Notes under the pieces: generated by a model
The model's database searches: none
What the model saw: only the letters and a program-made list of their open reading frames with translations
What the model was told of the DNA's origin: nothing
Shown: one piece after another, positions 18,844 through 28,669 of the stretch
Layout: each line of letters begins with the position of its first letter
Position numbering within the stretch: position 1 is the stretch's first letter
Program-made: the position numbers and the translations under genes
Source: Marinospirillum alkaliphilum DSM 21637
GTDB taxonomy: Bacteria; Pseudomonadota; Gammaproteobacteria; Pseudomonadales; Halomonadaceae
Assembly (NCBI RefSeq): GCF_900119735.1
Contig: NZ_FPJW01000010.1
Location: 43,758 to 107,757 of the forward strand
Length of the DNA stretch: 64,000 nt
Reading direction: 5' to 3'

Positions 18844-20730
18844 ATGTTGGGACCGGGATTACTGTTGAAGCAACGTTTTGGTCCCTTTTTCATGACCCAG
18901 GCACTGGGCGCGTTCAACGACAACGTGTTCCGTTTTGCGCTGATGTTCACCCTCACCTTCACGGCAGCGGATCGCCTGACACTGGATATCAATATCCTGA
19001 TGAATCTGGCGGCAGGGCTGTTTATTCTGCCGTTTTTCCTGTTTTCCGGCATTGCCGGGCAACTGGCCGACAAGTACGAAAAATCCCTGATCATTCGCCG
19101 CATTAAACTGCTGGAACTGCTGATCATGCTGGTGGCGCTGGCGGCTTTTACCTTGCAGGTCTGGTGGTTGTTGCTGGCGCTGGTATTTCTGATGGGCGCG
19201 CAGTCGGCATTGTTCGGTCCGGTCAAATATGCCCTGTTGCCCCAGCATCTGGCTGAAGATGAGCTGGTCAGCGGTAATGCACTGGTCAGCATGGGCACCT
19301 TTGTGGCCATTCTGCTGGGCACCCTGTTGGGTGGGCTGCTGGCCGGCTGGGCTGGTGAAGCCACCTGGATCATCGGTGTTGCAGTGCTGGTGTTTGCTCT
19401 GCTGGGGGTGCTGACCAGTCTGGGCGTGCCCAGGGCACCGGCCGGTGATCCGGAGCTGGTGCTGAACTGGAACATCTACAGCCAGACCCGCCGGGTTTTG
19501 CTTTATGCTCGTTCCAGCCGCAGTGTTTATCTGGCCATTCTGGCGATCAGCTGGTTCTGGTTCATGGGTTCCGGTTACCTGACCCAGTTTCCCAATTTCA
19601 CTCGCAGTGTGCTGCATGCCGATGAAAGTGTGGCCACCCTGTTGCTGACGTTGTTTTCACTGGGTGTGGGTGGTGGTGCCCTGTTGTGTGGTTTCTGGTC
19701 ACGTGGTCGCATCGAGCTGGGTATGGTGCCGCTGGGTGCGCTGGGTATGGCGGTATTCTCCTGGGATCTGTATCGTCAGGCCATGGCTTTCCCCTTGCCG
19801 GAAAGTGGCGAAGTGTTGCGTGATCTGTCGACCTTTCTGCAGGTCGGTGGTGTCCGGCTGGCGATGGACCTGATGCTGGCAGGGGTGAGCGGTGGTCTGT
19901 TCATCGTGCCCCTGTACAGCCTGATTCAGAAAAAAACGCCGGTGCAATACCGCGCCCAGGTGATTGCTGCGTTGAATGTGCTGAATTCACTGGCCATGGT
20001 GCTGAGTGCCGTGATCGGTATTCTGTTGCTGGGTGTGGTGGGCATCAGCTTGCCGCTGTTTTTTGCCTGTTATGGCCTGACGGCCTTGATGGTGGCGCTG
20101 CTGGGCATGAGGCTGGCGCGTGATCCGTTGCTGCGCTTTCTGATTTATCTGTTGTCACACAGCTTTTACCGTGTGCGTCATCGCGGGCTGGAGCACATTC
20201 CGGAAAGTGGCGGTGCACTGGTGGTGGCCAATCACGTCAGTTATGTTGATGCCCTGTTACTGGCCGGTGCCTGCCACCGACCGCTGCGTTTTGTGATCGA
20301 CAAGGACATTCATGATCTGCCGGTGCTGAAGCGCTTTTTGCAGCTGGCGGGTACCGTGCCGATCAGTTCCGAGCGTATTGATCGACAAAACCTGCAGCAG
20401 GCTTTTGCAGCCATTGGTGATGCCTTGCAGCGGGGTGAACTGGTATTCATTTTTCCGGAAGGTCGCCTGACCACTGATGGTGAAATGCATGATTTTAAAA
20501 AAGGGGTGGAACGGATTCTGGCACAGTATCCGGTGCCGGTGATTCCGATGGCCTTGCGGGGGTTGTGGGGTTCCTGGTTCTCCAGAGCCAATGGTCGCGC
20601 CTTTCGTAAATGGCCCAGACGCTTCTGGTCACGGGTTGAGGTGGTGGCTGGTCCGGCCCTGCCCGCCGAACAGGCCACGGCTGAACGCCTGCAACAGGTG
20701 GTGGCTGAATTACGTGGCGACTGGCGATAA
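18844..20730 (+). CDS. MFS transporter - PlsC acyltransferase fusion (lysophospholipid uptake/reacylation)
   Basis: A 628-residue membrane protein. Residues 1-425 form 10-12 membrane helices of the LplT-type major facilitator ('MTQALGAFNDNVFRFAL', 'GIAGQLADKYEKS'). Residues 430-628 are a PlsC-type acyltransferase: the catalytic NHVSYVD (His464, Asp469), 'IFPEGRLTTDGEM' and 'VIPMALRGLWGS'. In the full system LplT flips lysophospholipid inward and Aas reacylates it; many bacteria have a triple fusion with an AMP-binding acyl-ACP synthetase domain. That third domain is absent here and no such gene follows. It starts at ATG 18844 after AGGA (10 nt) or at TTG 18838. Confidence 0.88.
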   Translation: MLGPGLLLKQRFGPFFMTQALGAFNDNVFRFALMFTLTFTAADRLTLDINILMNLAAGLFILPFFLFSGIAGQLADKYEKSLIIRRIKLLELLIMLVALAAFTLQVWWLLLALVFLMGAQSALFGPVKYALLPQHLAEDELVSGNALVSMGTFVAILLGTLLGGLLAGWAGEATWIIGVAVLVFALLGVLTSLGVPRAPAGDPELVLNWNIYSQTRRVLLYARSSRSVYLAILAISWFWFMGSGYLTQFPNFTRSVLHADESVATLLLTLFSLGVGGGALLCGFWSRGRIELGMVPLGALGMAVFSWDLYRQAMAFPLPESGEVLRDLSTFLQVGGVRLAMDLMLAGVSGGLFIVPLYSLIQKKTPVQYRAQVIAALNVLNSLAMVLSAVIGILLLGVVGISLPLFFACYGLTALMVALLGMRLARDPLLRFLIYLLSHSFYRVRHRGLEHIPESGGALVVANHVSYVDALLLAGACHRPLRFVIDKDIHDLPVLKRFLQLAGTVPISSERIDRQNLQQAFAAIGDALQRGELVFIFPEGRLTTDGEMHDFKKGVERILAQYPVPVIPMALRGLWGSWFSRANGRAFRKWPRRFWSRVEVVAGPALPAEQATAERLQQVVAELRGDWR

Positions 20731-20735
20731 CTGAT

Positions 20736-20759
20736 TGAAGCGCCGATAATGACGCTTCA
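20736..20759 (+). promoter_or_regulatory. small hairpin before leuA
   Basis: TGAAGCG (20736-20742) and CGCTTCA (20753-20759) are complementary with a 10-nt loop, ending 3 nt before the leuA ribosome-binding site. No T-run follows. It might weakly terminate the upstream transcript or control leuA translation. Confidence 0.3.
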
Positions 20760-20774
20760 GCTAGGAGATTTGTA

Positions 20775-22322
20775 ATGAACAAAGAACATCTGGTGATTTT
20801 TGATACCACCCTGCGTGACGGCGAGCAGAGCCCTGGTGCGTCCATGACCCGGGAAGAAAAGGTGCGCATTGCGCTGATGCTGGAAAAGATGCGGGTGGAT
20901 GTCATCGAGGCGGGTTTTGCCATTGCCAGTGAAGGTGATTTTGAAGCGGTGAAAGCCGTGGCAGCAGCCGTGAAAGACTCCACCGTCTGCTCCTTGTCCC
21001 GTGCCATGGAAGCCGATATCCGTCGGGCGGCAGAAGCCCTGCAACCGGCCGCTTCCGGTCGGATTCATACGTTTATTGCCACCAGCCCGATCCACATGAA
21101 GTACAAGCTGCAGATGCAGCCGGATCAGGTGGTGGAGCAGGCGGTCAAGGCGGTCAGGCTGGCGCGCAACCTGATGGATGACGTGGAGTTTTCCTGTGAA
21201 GATGCTGGTCGCTCCGAGATCGACTTCCTGTGTCGGATAGTGGAGGCCGCCATTGCTGCCGGTGCCCGTACCATCAACATCCCCGATACCGTGGGTTATG
21301 CCATTCCCGAGCTGTATGCCGAGCAGATTCGTCAGCTGATTGAGCGAGTCCCCAACAGTGATCAGGCCATCTTTTCAGTGCATTGCCACAATGATTTAGG
21401 TCTGGCGGTGGCCAACTCGCTGGCGGCGGTGCAAGCCGGTGCACGTCAGGTGGAATGCACCATCAATGGCCTGGGTGAGCGCGCCGGTAATGCGGCGCTG
21501 GAAGAAATTGTGATGGCGGTGCGCACCCGCCCGGATGTGTTCAGTGTGGAAACCCGCATTGAACCGGTACACATCGTGCCAACCTCCCGACTGGTCTCCA
21601 CCGTGACGGGTTTCCCGGTGCAGCCGAACAAGGCGATTGTCGGCAAAAATGCCTTTGCCCATGAGTCCGGCATCCACCAGGACGGTGTACTGAAACACCG
21701 TGAAACCTATGAAATCATGAAAGCTCAGGATGTCGGCTGGCACACCAACGCCATTGTGCTGGGCAAACACTCCGGCCGGAATGCCTTCCGTACCCGGTTG
21801 CAGGAACTGGGCATCAGTTTTGCCACCGAGCAGGAGCTGAACAACGCTTTTATCCTGTTCAAGCAACTGGCTGATAAAAAACACGAAATTTATGATGAAG
21901 ACCTGCAGGCGCTGGTGACCGACACCCGTGCGGCGGCGGCTGCCGAGCATGTACAGCTGGTGGCGATGGAAGTGCAGTCCAAAACCGGTGAAACACCCCT
22001 GGCCCAGGTGGTGCTGAATGTGGAAGGTCAGGAACAGAATGCCCAGGCAGAAGGTTCCGGACCGGTGGATGCGGTCTACAAGGCGATTGAAAGTGTCATC
22101 AGCAGTGGTGCCTCACTGGAGCTTTATTCGGTCAATGCCATCACCTCCGGCACCGACTCTCAGGGCGAGGTGACCGTACGCCTGGCACGTGGTGGCCGTA
22201 TTGTTAACGGACTGGGTGCCGATACCGACATCGTGATCGCTTCTGCCAAGGCCTACATCAACGCCTTGAATGCCCTGCAGACCAGTGTTGAGCGGACTCA
22301 TCCACAGGGTACCGGAATCTGA
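20775..22322 (+). CDS. leuA: 2-isopropylmalate synthase
   Basis: The first committed enzyme of leucine synthesis, joining acetyl-CoA and 2-oxoisovalerate. The 515-residue protein begins [21 protein letters not shown], the catalytic signature of the HMGL-like barrel; '[19 protein letters not shown]' supplies the metal-binding His pair, and the last ~130 residues are the leucine-sensing regulatory domain ('[17 protein letters not shown]'). The shorter ~515-residue type is the LeuA class of enterics. Strong AGGAG precedes the ATG. The next gene starts directly after its stop. Confidence 0.95.
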   Translation: MNKEHLVIFDTTLRDGEQSPGASMTREEKVRIALMLEKMRVDVIEAGFAIASEGDFEAVKAVAAAVKDSTVCSLSRAMEADIRRAAEALQPAASGRIHTFIATSPIHMKYKLQMQPDQVVEQAVKAVRLARNLMDDVEFSCEDAGRSEIDFLCRIVEAAIAAGARTINIPDTVGYAIPELYAEQIRQLIERVPNSDQAIFSVHCHNDLGLAVANSLAAVQAGARQVECTINGLGERAGNAALEEIVMAVRTRPDVFSVETRIEPVHIVPTSRLVSTVTGFPVQPNKAIVGKNAFAHESGIHQDGVLKHRETYEIMKAQDVGWHTNAIVLGKHSGRNAFRTRLQELGISFATEQELNNAFILFKQLADKKHEIYDEDLQALVTDTRAAAAAEHVQLVAMEVQSKTGETPLAQVVLNVEGQEQNAQAEGSGPVDAVYKAIESVISSGASLELYSVNAITSGTDSQGEVTVRLARGGRIVNGLGADTDIVIASAKAYINALNALQTSVERTHPQGTGI

Positions 22323-23144
22323 ATGTCCACTCTCAGCGCTCAGCAGCGTTATGCCACCCTGCAGGTGATGGGCACCCGTTTATGGGTGCCGCGCGTTCGC
22401 CTGCCAGGTGCTGCAGTCAGTGTGGCCTGTGACTGGCCGACACCTGCTCCGGTGCTCAGCGGTCGTGAGCGTCTGCAACAGCAGATGGTCGATTTGCGCC
22501 TGGACACTGCGCCCCATACTGAAAACACGGTGGCACCGTTATCGCCACCGCCATCCCCACCGGTATCTCCCATCTTGTCAACTGCAGATCAGCCCCAGGC
22601 AGAGGCGGCGGTGGTAGAGCAGGTTGCAGCCCTTGCCCGGCAGGCAAGCCGCCAGGTGGTTCAACCTGTGCAACCCCTGCAGGTGGATATCTGGCTGCTG
22701 GCCAATGGCTGGCAACTGGTACTGGAGGCAGCTCAGCCCGCAACCGGTTTGAATGAGGCGGAATTACGCCTGTTGCAGCAGTTGTTGCTGGCTTTTTATC
22801 CCGGTGGTCTGGGCATTGCTTCACAAGAAAGATTTGTCTGGCCGTTGCCTGGCGTGCCTGTGCTGCCATCCGATGAGGGTGAGCTGAGCATGGCTTTGCA
22901 GGCTTTTCTGGGCGGTGCACGTTATCGTTCTGTACAACTGGGCGGTGTGTTGTGTTTTGGTGAGCGTAGTGCTGCACAGTTGCAAGCCGGTTCACAGCGT
23001 CACAGGCTGTTAAAGCGGGATGTCTATCAGGCACCAGCCTTGCATCAGCTGTTGCAGCAACCGGTTTTAAAGCAGTCTTTCTGGCAGGAGGCTGGTGAGT
23101 CGGGTCTGCGTGCGGCATTTGCTGCTTCCAGTGTGGTGGTGTAA
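22323..23144 (+). CDS. holD: candidate DNA polymerase III psi subunit (large pseudomonad type)
   Basis: A 273-residue protein with a short conserved N-terminus, a Pro/Ser-rich linker (about 55-95) and a folded C-terminal part. The start 'RYATLQVMGTRLWVPR' resembles the N-terminal chi-binding peptide of E. coli psi, which reads 'LQQLGITQWSLRRPG'. The end 'APALHQLLQQPVLKQSFWQ' resembles the psi end 'SPALTDLRANPTARAALWQ'. It sits directly before rimI, as holD does in E. coli, and in P. aeruginosa the cryptic, unusually large psi was found in the gene next to rimI. Psi bridges clamp loader and chi/SSB. Identification is by pattern and position, not by a search. Confidence 0.65.
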   Translation: MSTLSAQQRYATLQVMGTRLWVPRVRLPGAAVSVACDWPTPAPVLSGRERLQQQMVDLRLDTAPHTENTVAPLSPPPSPPVSPILSTADQPQAEAAVVEQVAALARQASRQVVQPVQPLQVDIWLLANGWQLVLEAAQPATGLNEAELRLLQQLLLAFYPGGLGIASQERFVWPLPGVPVLPSDEGELSMALQAFLGGARYRSVQLGGVLCFGERSAAQLQAGSQRHRLLKRDVYQAPALHQLLQQPVLKQSFWQEAGESGLRAAFAASSVVV

Positions 23145-23620
23145 TGGCCGCTGCCAGTTTGTATGAACTGGAGTTGCTGGATGCAGCAGCATTGGATGAG
23201 GTTTGTCATCTTGCCGCCCGCTCTGATCCTCATGCCTGGCGGCAGGAGTCCTGGCGTAGCAGTTTGATGCATGACTGGGTGCTGGGTGCGCGACTGGATG
23301 GCGTGTTGCTGGCGGTGCTGGTGCTGCGCATGGGCTATCTGGAAACGGAGCTGTTATACCTGTTGGTGGCACCGGAAAAGCGTCGCCAGGGGTTGGCAGC
23401 CATGTTGCTGGACCAGGCAGTGATCAAAAGCCGGGAATTGCATAGTGAGCGCATGTTGCTGGAAGTGCGGGCATCCAATGAGTCTGCAATAGCACTCTAT
23501 CAGTCGCGAGGGTTTGTGGAGGATGGGCGGCGCAGGGGCTATTACCCGGTGCTGGATGCGGATGACAGCTTTGAAGACGCCCTGCTGATGAGTCTGCAAC
23601 TGGATCATCAGCAGGGTTAA
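23144..23620 (+). CDS. rimI: ribosomal protein S18 N-alanine acetyltransferase
   Basis: A 158-residue GNAT acetyltransferase. The acetyl-CoA loop 'VAPEKRRQGLAAMLL' (R-x-x-G-x-A type) and 'EVRASNESAIALYQSRGF' are the two core motifs, and the latter pattern is typical of RimI. It acetylates the N-terminal Ala of S18. Its ATG shares the last base of the preceding stop codon, so translation is coupled. Confidence 0.9.
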   Translation: MAAASLYELELLDAAALDEVCHLAARSDPHAWRQESWRSSLMHDWVLGARLDGVLLAVLVLRMGYLETELLYLLVAPEKRRQGLAAMLLDQAVIKSRELHSERMLLEVRASNESAIALYQSRGFVEDGRRRGYYPVLDADDSFEDALLMSLQLDHQQG

Positions 23621-23648
23621 AACGGGTCTGCAGGGCTAAAGCGGGAGC

Positions 23649-23888
23649 TTACCAGTTGGCAGTGCTGGTAGCAGGCTGCTCTGGGCTGGTGGTGCTGTCA
23701 TCAGCAAGATTTTCCAGTTCGGAGAACTTGTCCAACAACTGCCCCAGTTTATTTTCCCAGGCCTGTTTTTCTTCCTTCAGCGCAGCGTTTTCCTGCTTCA
23801 GCTCATCCATTTCCAGACGCAGCATCTCCAGCGATTCCAGAGTGGTCTGAACTTTGTTCTCAAGCTGGTTCAGCAGTTCCAGGCTCAT
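23649..23888 (-). CDS. zapB: ZapB-like cell-division coiled coil
   Basis: A 79-residue protein, almost wholly coiled coil to about residue 62, starting MSLELLNQLENKVQTTLESL like ZapB, with an acidic Ser/Thr-rich tail. ZapB links the Z-ring to the MatP-bound terminus through ZapA. GGGAG precedes the ATG. It is convergent with rimI. Coiled coils are easily over-called, but the first residues and length fit well. Confidence 0.75.
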   Translation of the reverse strand: MSLELLNQLENKVQTTLESLEMLRLEMDELKQENAALKEEKQAWENKLGQLLDKFSELENLADDSTTSPEQPATSTANW

Positions 23889-24029
23889 AAATTACTCCCG
23901 TTGATCAATGAAAAGGCTCAGGTGCAGGGCTTCCTGGTATGTAGCCTTGTGTAACCGGGATATTTAACGGCATTCCCACGCCTTTTGGCAACTGTAATCT
24001 TTCCCTGACGCCAGCAATCCAGCCACTGT

Positions 24030-25946
24030 TTACAACATATCGTCAAAGGGATTTTTCAGCTTCAGATTAACCGGTTGTGGGTAACCTGGAATGCTCAGGC
24101 TGTCAGAACTGATGCTCAGTTCTTCACCCTCCAGCACCTTCTCACCGAACTGGTAGTTGAGCTCAAACTGACCGGCACTGAATGCCTGTTCATGTGCCTG
24201 GCTGCTGACCCGTGTCTGCTCCAGTTTGCGGCGGTAGTCCGCCATGCTTTGTTGCCCATAACGGCGGGTTAACATCTGTTCAGTGATGTGTGGTGCCAGC
24301 AGCAGTGCACTGGCATTGTTGCCACCAAAACCCTTGGCATTCAGCAGCGCCATGTCCATACCTTGCTGGCCCACTTCCCGGTGTTGATTGCTCAGCAACA
24401 GGTTGGAAGCATGGATGTCCGAGGCAAAGTTTTCCACGGTGGTGATGCCCGGCAGCCAGCCTTCGGACCAAGTGCCCAGTGCGCTCATGAACTGGTCGCC
24501 ACCTGCAGTGCCTTGTGAGTGACCAACAAAGGCTTTGATGGCAGCCACTGGCCAGGACTCAATGCCCATGGCCTTGGCAACTTCGTTGATGACATGGGAT
24601 TCAGTGACACGGTTTTTGGGTGTGCTGGTGCCATGGGCATGGATAAAACTGCGTTCACGCAGGGCTTTTTCACCCAGCAGACTGCGGCCCAGTGCAGCGG
24701 CCTTGGCCAGCGTCAGATAGTTGCCGATGCCCGGTGCCGAAATGGAGCGTTTAAAACCATCAGCATTGGCAAATACCTCGGGTACTGAGCCGAGGATCTG
24801 TGCGCCGGTTTCAATCGCCAGGTCGTCGGCAACCAGCAGGGTGAACTGGGCGGATTCAGCAATGGTGAAGCCGCAGTTATCTGCAAAGGGGCGGCAGGCA
24901 CGACGGTAATGGCTGTCTTCCAGCTGTTCAACACCATCCAGCGTGCGCAGGCTGATGTTGTCTGCCAGTGCACCCATGGCACGGAAACCTTCAATGATTT
25001 CCGGTGTGACCGGTGCATCGGAGGTGCCTACTAAAGCGATTTTCAGACGGCCGGAACGTATGGCGTTGGTGGCTGCCTGCAGGTTGTACAGGAAGGTGGC
25101 GCAGGCACCCAGCAGGCCGCTGGATTGACCGATGTTGCCCAGCATGTAGGCATTGATGAAGTCGGCGGTCATCTGGGCATAACCCAGCGGCATCTGTTTG
25201 GAAGTGGTGCGTTTGCCGGTTACGGGACTCTGCAGCAGTCCGCCCCAGCCTTCCTGATCCAGTTGACCAATTGAATTGCTGGCAAAGACCCCGATCTGAT
25301 CCGGGCGTACCCGGCTGCTCAGTACTTGCCATTCAATGCCCGTCTGACCCAGCAGGTCAGACGCACCAAACACCGCCATCTGCAAGGCGCGGGGGTGGTT
25401 GGCGCTGCGGTAGTGGGCACCCGGATCAAAACCGGTCGGCAGCAGGCCAGCGGCCTGTACCAGGGCTTCCCGCGGGTCATCGATCAGCATGTCCTGGGCG
25501 GCAGTTACCAATACTTCCACTTCCGTGGCGGACACATCGCGCAATTGCCAGTGGACCGGGATGCGCTCTGGCAATTGACGACGACGCAGGCGGAAGCAGA
25601 TGGGATCTTCACCCGGTTGCAGCGTGATGGCACGGCTGCCGGGATGGGCATGCACATCAAACCAGTCTGGATGAATGCGGCGGATCAGGGTGTTGTCCAG
25701 CAACTGCTGGCGATAAAGGGCCGTGACAGCGGCGCTGTTCAGTTGTTGGCCATCATGGGTCAACCACTGGTCAGCTGCTGACTGCTTTCGAGCCAGTCCT
25801 GTCAGACTGATCAGAGACAGCAGGCTGGCCTGTTGTTCCTGTGCGGGTAGTTGATCAAGCAGCATGCGCCGAAAGGCGTGGTGACCGGATGTGCGTCCTG
25901 CAGGGCTGACGCCGCCCATACCGATGATGACAGGAAGATGTGACAA
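24030..25946 (-). CDS. fabY: beta-ketoacyl-ACP synthase FabY
   Basis: A 638-residue condensing enzyme of the FabY class, which in P. aeruginosa starts fatty-acid synthesis in place of FabH, using acetyl-CoA and malonyl-ACP. The triad is visible: Cys282 in 'LLGACATFLYN', His438 in 'FIHAHGTSTPKN', and His476 with Lys471 in 'KAFVGHSQGTAGG'. The length, the long N-terminal extension and the start MSHLPVIIGMGG match FabY rather than FabB/F. Translation starts at TTG, with GAGGG 7 nt before it; the next ATG in frame would remove the conserved first strand. Confidence 0.9.
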   Translation of the reverse strand: MSHLPVIIGMGGVSPAGRTSGHHAFRRMLLDQLPAQEQQASLLSLISLTGLARKQSAADQWLTHDGQQLNSAAVTALYRQQLLDNTLIRRIHPDWFDVHAHPGSRAITLQPGEDPICFRLRRRQLPERIPVHWQLRDVSATEVEVLVTAAQDMLIDDPREALVQAAGLLPTGFDPGAHYRSANHPRALQMAVFGASDLLGQTGIEWQVLSSRVRPDQIGVFASNSIGQLDQEGWGGLLQSPVTGKRTTSKQMPLGYAQMTADFINAYMLGNIGQSSGLLGACATFLYNLQAATNAIRSGRLKIALVGTSDAPVTPEIIEGFRAMGALADNISLRTLDGVEQLEDSHYRRACRPFADNCGFTIAESAQFTLLVADDLAIETGAQILGSVPEVFANADGFKRSISAPGIGNYLTLAKAAALGRSLLGEKALRERSFIHAHGTSTPKNRVTESHVINEVAKAMGIESWPVAAIKAFVGHSQGTAGGDQFMSALGTWSEGWLPGITTVENFASDIHASNLLLSNQHREVGQQGMDMALLNAKGFGGNNASALLLAPHITEQMLTRRYGQQSMADYRRKLEQTRVSSQAHEQAFSAGQFELNYQFGEKVLEGEELSISSDSLSIPGYPQPVNLKLKNPFDDML

Positions 25947-26020
25947 AAGACGACCCTCGAAATCAGTGACTGGCGCTATCTTAACATTGCTGTTTAAAAC
26001 GGGCTATGAAGATGAGCCGG

Positions 26021-28666
26021 TCATAACAGTCGCAGTTCACGGGCTCTTGAAACAGCCTGAGTGCGGGAGCGTACATCCAGCTTGTGCAGGATATGGCGCA
26101 AGTGGGTTTTGACCGTGTGCAGGGAAATGAATAAACGCTCGGCTATCTCTTTGTTCTGCAGGCCTTCCGCAACCAGCAACAGCACTTTTTCTTCGCGGCT
26201 GGATAAGGCTTCCACGGGGCGAGTGGGGTCGGCAGGTGTGCTGCGGCGCTGGTGAATCTGATCCAGCAGGCGCTGAGCAAAGGCTTGCAGGTCAGAACCG
26301 GTGGTGAGCTGTTCTCGCAACTGCTGCAACAATTCCTGCAGGCTGGCATCGGCCCCCATGAATGGCATGCAAAAGTCTTCTTGCATGGCCAGTTGCAAGG
26401 CTTCTCGCAGGCAGCTGAGTGCTTCACTGGTCTGGCGGTTGTGTTTCAGTGCCTGGGCCTTGTGGGTCAGGATAAACAGCCCGGCAGCAGGATACTCCGT
26501 GGCTTGCTGCTGCAGTGTTGTCAGTTGCTCCAGTGCCTGAGGGTAACGGCGATGAGCCAGCAAGGCACGGGCATGCAGCAGTTGCAGCAGCTGTTGTTGC
26601 AAGGGCAGCTGCAGCAGTGGCTGGGGTTGCGGCTGGTTGACCAGCTGTTGCAGCCAGGTTAAAGCCAGCTCACTTTTACCCTGATCCAGCCACAGGCTGG
26701 CCTTGAGTGCCGTGATCATGGGCTGCCAGGCGGATGATGCCGGATGCTGCAAGTGAAGCGTGCGTTCTGCTTCATTGATCCAGTCAAACGCAGCTTCATG
26801 CAGGCCCTGGGCGCGGGCATTCAGTGACAGCACCAGCTGGCAACTGATCAGGTGCAAGTCATTGGCGGGTTGCAGCAGCGACAGGCTTTGTTGCAGATGG
26901 GTTGCAGCAAGGTCGCACTTGCCTTGCAGCCAGTAGACATAACCTTGCAGTAACAGCAGATAACCCTGTGGTATGGGTTGCTGGCAAGGTTGGCGGCGTG
27001 CTTGTTGTAACAGGTGGTCAGCCAGTTGCAGATGGCCCTTGCTGATTTCAATGCAGGCATGGTCAGCAACCAGTAAATACTCCAGCTCCGGGCTTCTGGC
27101 GCGATGAGCCAGCATCATGGCTTCACGATTGAAACCGCGTGCAGCTTTTAGCTGGCCTTTAATAAGCTTCAGGCGAGTGATCAGATGCAGTGCCTGTACA
27201 CGAATTTCCGGCAGGCTTTGCTGCAGCTGCGGATACAAGGCCAGCAGATGGTTTTGTGTCTGATTCAATGCGTCGGTGGTTTGTCCGGGCAGTGCTTGTT
27301 GCCAGCAGTGCAGCAGGTTGCGTTCGGTGCTCAGCCTGTCCGGCAGGGTGTTTAGTAGCGACTCCAGCCCTTCAAACTGTCCATTCAATAGTTGAGCCCA
27401 GCAGCAAGCGAGGGTCAACTGGGGCGATTGCTGTAACTGCTCGGGGCCAAGCAGGGTTTTCCACTGCAGGTATTCATGGGCTGAACGGCCTTGCAGCAGC
27501 CAGCAGGCCAGCTGTTCCATCAGCTTGGCAAGCAGTTGCGGTTCCCCGGCCAGAAATGCCTGCTGGGTGGCGGCATAAAACCAGCCGTGGCGCTCCAGCG
27601 CATGGGCAGCCCGTTGATGAAACTGACTGTTGATACTCTGGTGTGGCAGGTACTGCACAAGGGAACGGCATTTCAGCAGCAAGGGATGCAGGGTATAACG
27701 AGGTGCCTGATCGGCATCCTGCAAACAAAGCAGCAAACCACTGTGATGCAGGTTTTCCAGTTGATCGGGCTGAGCGTCTGTCACCAACTCTTTCAGTAAA
27801 TCGGCGGAAACCGGTGGTAATACTGATAACCAGGCCAGTAAATGCTGTTGTTCAGGTGGCAAGTGCAGGAGCACCTCTTGCTGTAACCAGTGATCCAGCA
27901 GTGAGAAATCCCCGGTTTGGGACACTAGGCGAATGGCGGCTGGCCAGCCCCGGGTTTGTTGATACAGGTCGTTGATATCGGGTAACTGCAACCGCTTGTT
28001 GAGCTGGCTGAATAACTGGTTGATTTCATCAGCGCTGAAAGCCAGTTGCTGGTGGCTGATGCAGCAGACCTGCTCTTGCAACTGATGGTGATGGATCGAA
28101 AACGGCAGGGGTTGCCGACTGGCCAGCACCAGACTGATACCGGATGGCAAGCCTTCAATCAGCAGCTGCAGCAGGGGTGTACTGGATGCATCAAGCTGCT
28201 CGACACCATCCAGAATCAGATGGCAGGACTCAGGTAACCAGGGGGTCAGTTCGGGCAATAGCTGGCTGAGCAGGGTTTCAGCAGAAAAAGACGCTGCTGA
28301 CTGCACAGGCATCAACTGGATTTGATCCAGCAAGGCTTGCCCTAAGCGTTCGGGAGCATCTGGCAATTGCCGCAAACCCAGTACCAATCCCGTCAGTAGC
28401 TGTTCAGGCCTTACCGGTGCCGGTTGCAGGCTGAACCAGCAGCAGGGTACGCGCTTGCTGTGCATCCACTGGCTCAGCAGCAGTGTTTTGCCACCGCCGG
28501 CAGGTGCCAATAACAGGATCAGGCGTTTGTTGGCTTGTTGCTCCAGCAGCGAAAGCAGGTGCTCACGCACCAGGGTATGAGCTGGCATCAGCGGCGGTTC
28601 AAATCGGAAAGGAAGCAGGGCAAGGGATGCAGGATCCTTGCCCTGAGCGTCAGTCACTGATGACAT
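26021..28666 (-). CDS. MalT-like LuxR-family ATP-dependent activator
   Basis: An 881-residue regulator of the LAL/MalT (STAND) class. Walker A APAGGGKT (54-61) and a Walker B-like 'HLILDGVEQL' lie in the N-terminal NTPase; the middle is a long run of Leu/Gln-rich helical repeats of TPR type; the last 61 residues are a LuxR helix-turn-helix ('LSSREEKVLLLVAEGLQNKEIAERLF', read in parts). Such proteins activate promoters after binding an inducer and ATP. It lies just downstream of the DUF1302-DUF1329 genes on the same strand, and in many gammaproteobacteria this kind of regulator accompanies that pair, so those are the likely targets. The inducer is unknown. The Shine-Dalgarno is weak. Confidence 0.88.
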   Translation of the reverse strand: MSSVTDAQGKDPASLALLPFRFEPPLMPAHTLVREHLLSLLEQQANKRLILLLAPAGGGKTLLLSQWMHSKRVPCCWFSLQPAPVRPEQLLTGLVLGLRQLPDAPERLGQALLDQIQLMPVQSAASFSAETLLSQLLPELTPWLPESCHLILDGVEQLDASSTPLLQLLIEGLPSGISLVLASRQPLPFSIHHHQLQEQVCCISHQQLAFSADEINQLFSQLNKRLQLPDINDLYQQTRGWPAAIRLVSQTGDFSLLDHWLQQEVLLHLPPEQQHLLAWLSVLPPVSADLLKELVTDAQPDQLENLHHSGLLLCLQDADQAPRYTLHPLLLKCRSLVQYLPHQSINSQFHQRAAHALERHGWFYAATQQAFLAGEPQLLAKLMEQLACWLLQGRSAHEYLQWKTLLGPEQLQQSPQLTLACCWAQLLNGQFEGLESLLNTLPDRLSTERNLLHCWQQALPGQTTDALNQTQNHLLALYPQLQQSLPEIRVQALHLITRLKLIKGQLKAARGFNREAMMLAHRARSPELEYLLVADHACIEISKGHLQLADHLLQQARRQPCQQPIPQGYLLLLQGYVYWLQGKCDLAATHLQQSLSLLQPANDLHLISCQLVLSLNARAQGLHEAAFDWINEAERTLHLQHPASSAWQPMITALKASLWLDQGKSELALTWLQQLVNQPQPQPLLQLPLQQQLLQLLHARALLAHRRYPQALEQLTTLQQQATEYPAAGLFILTHKAQALKHNRQTSEALSCLREALQLAMQEDFCMPFMGADASLQELLQQLREQLTTGSDLQAFAQRLLDQIHQRRSTPADPTRPVEALSSREEKVLLLVAEGLQNKEIAERLFISLHTVKTHLRHILHKLDVRSRTQAVSRARELRLL

Positions 28667-28669
28667 GCA

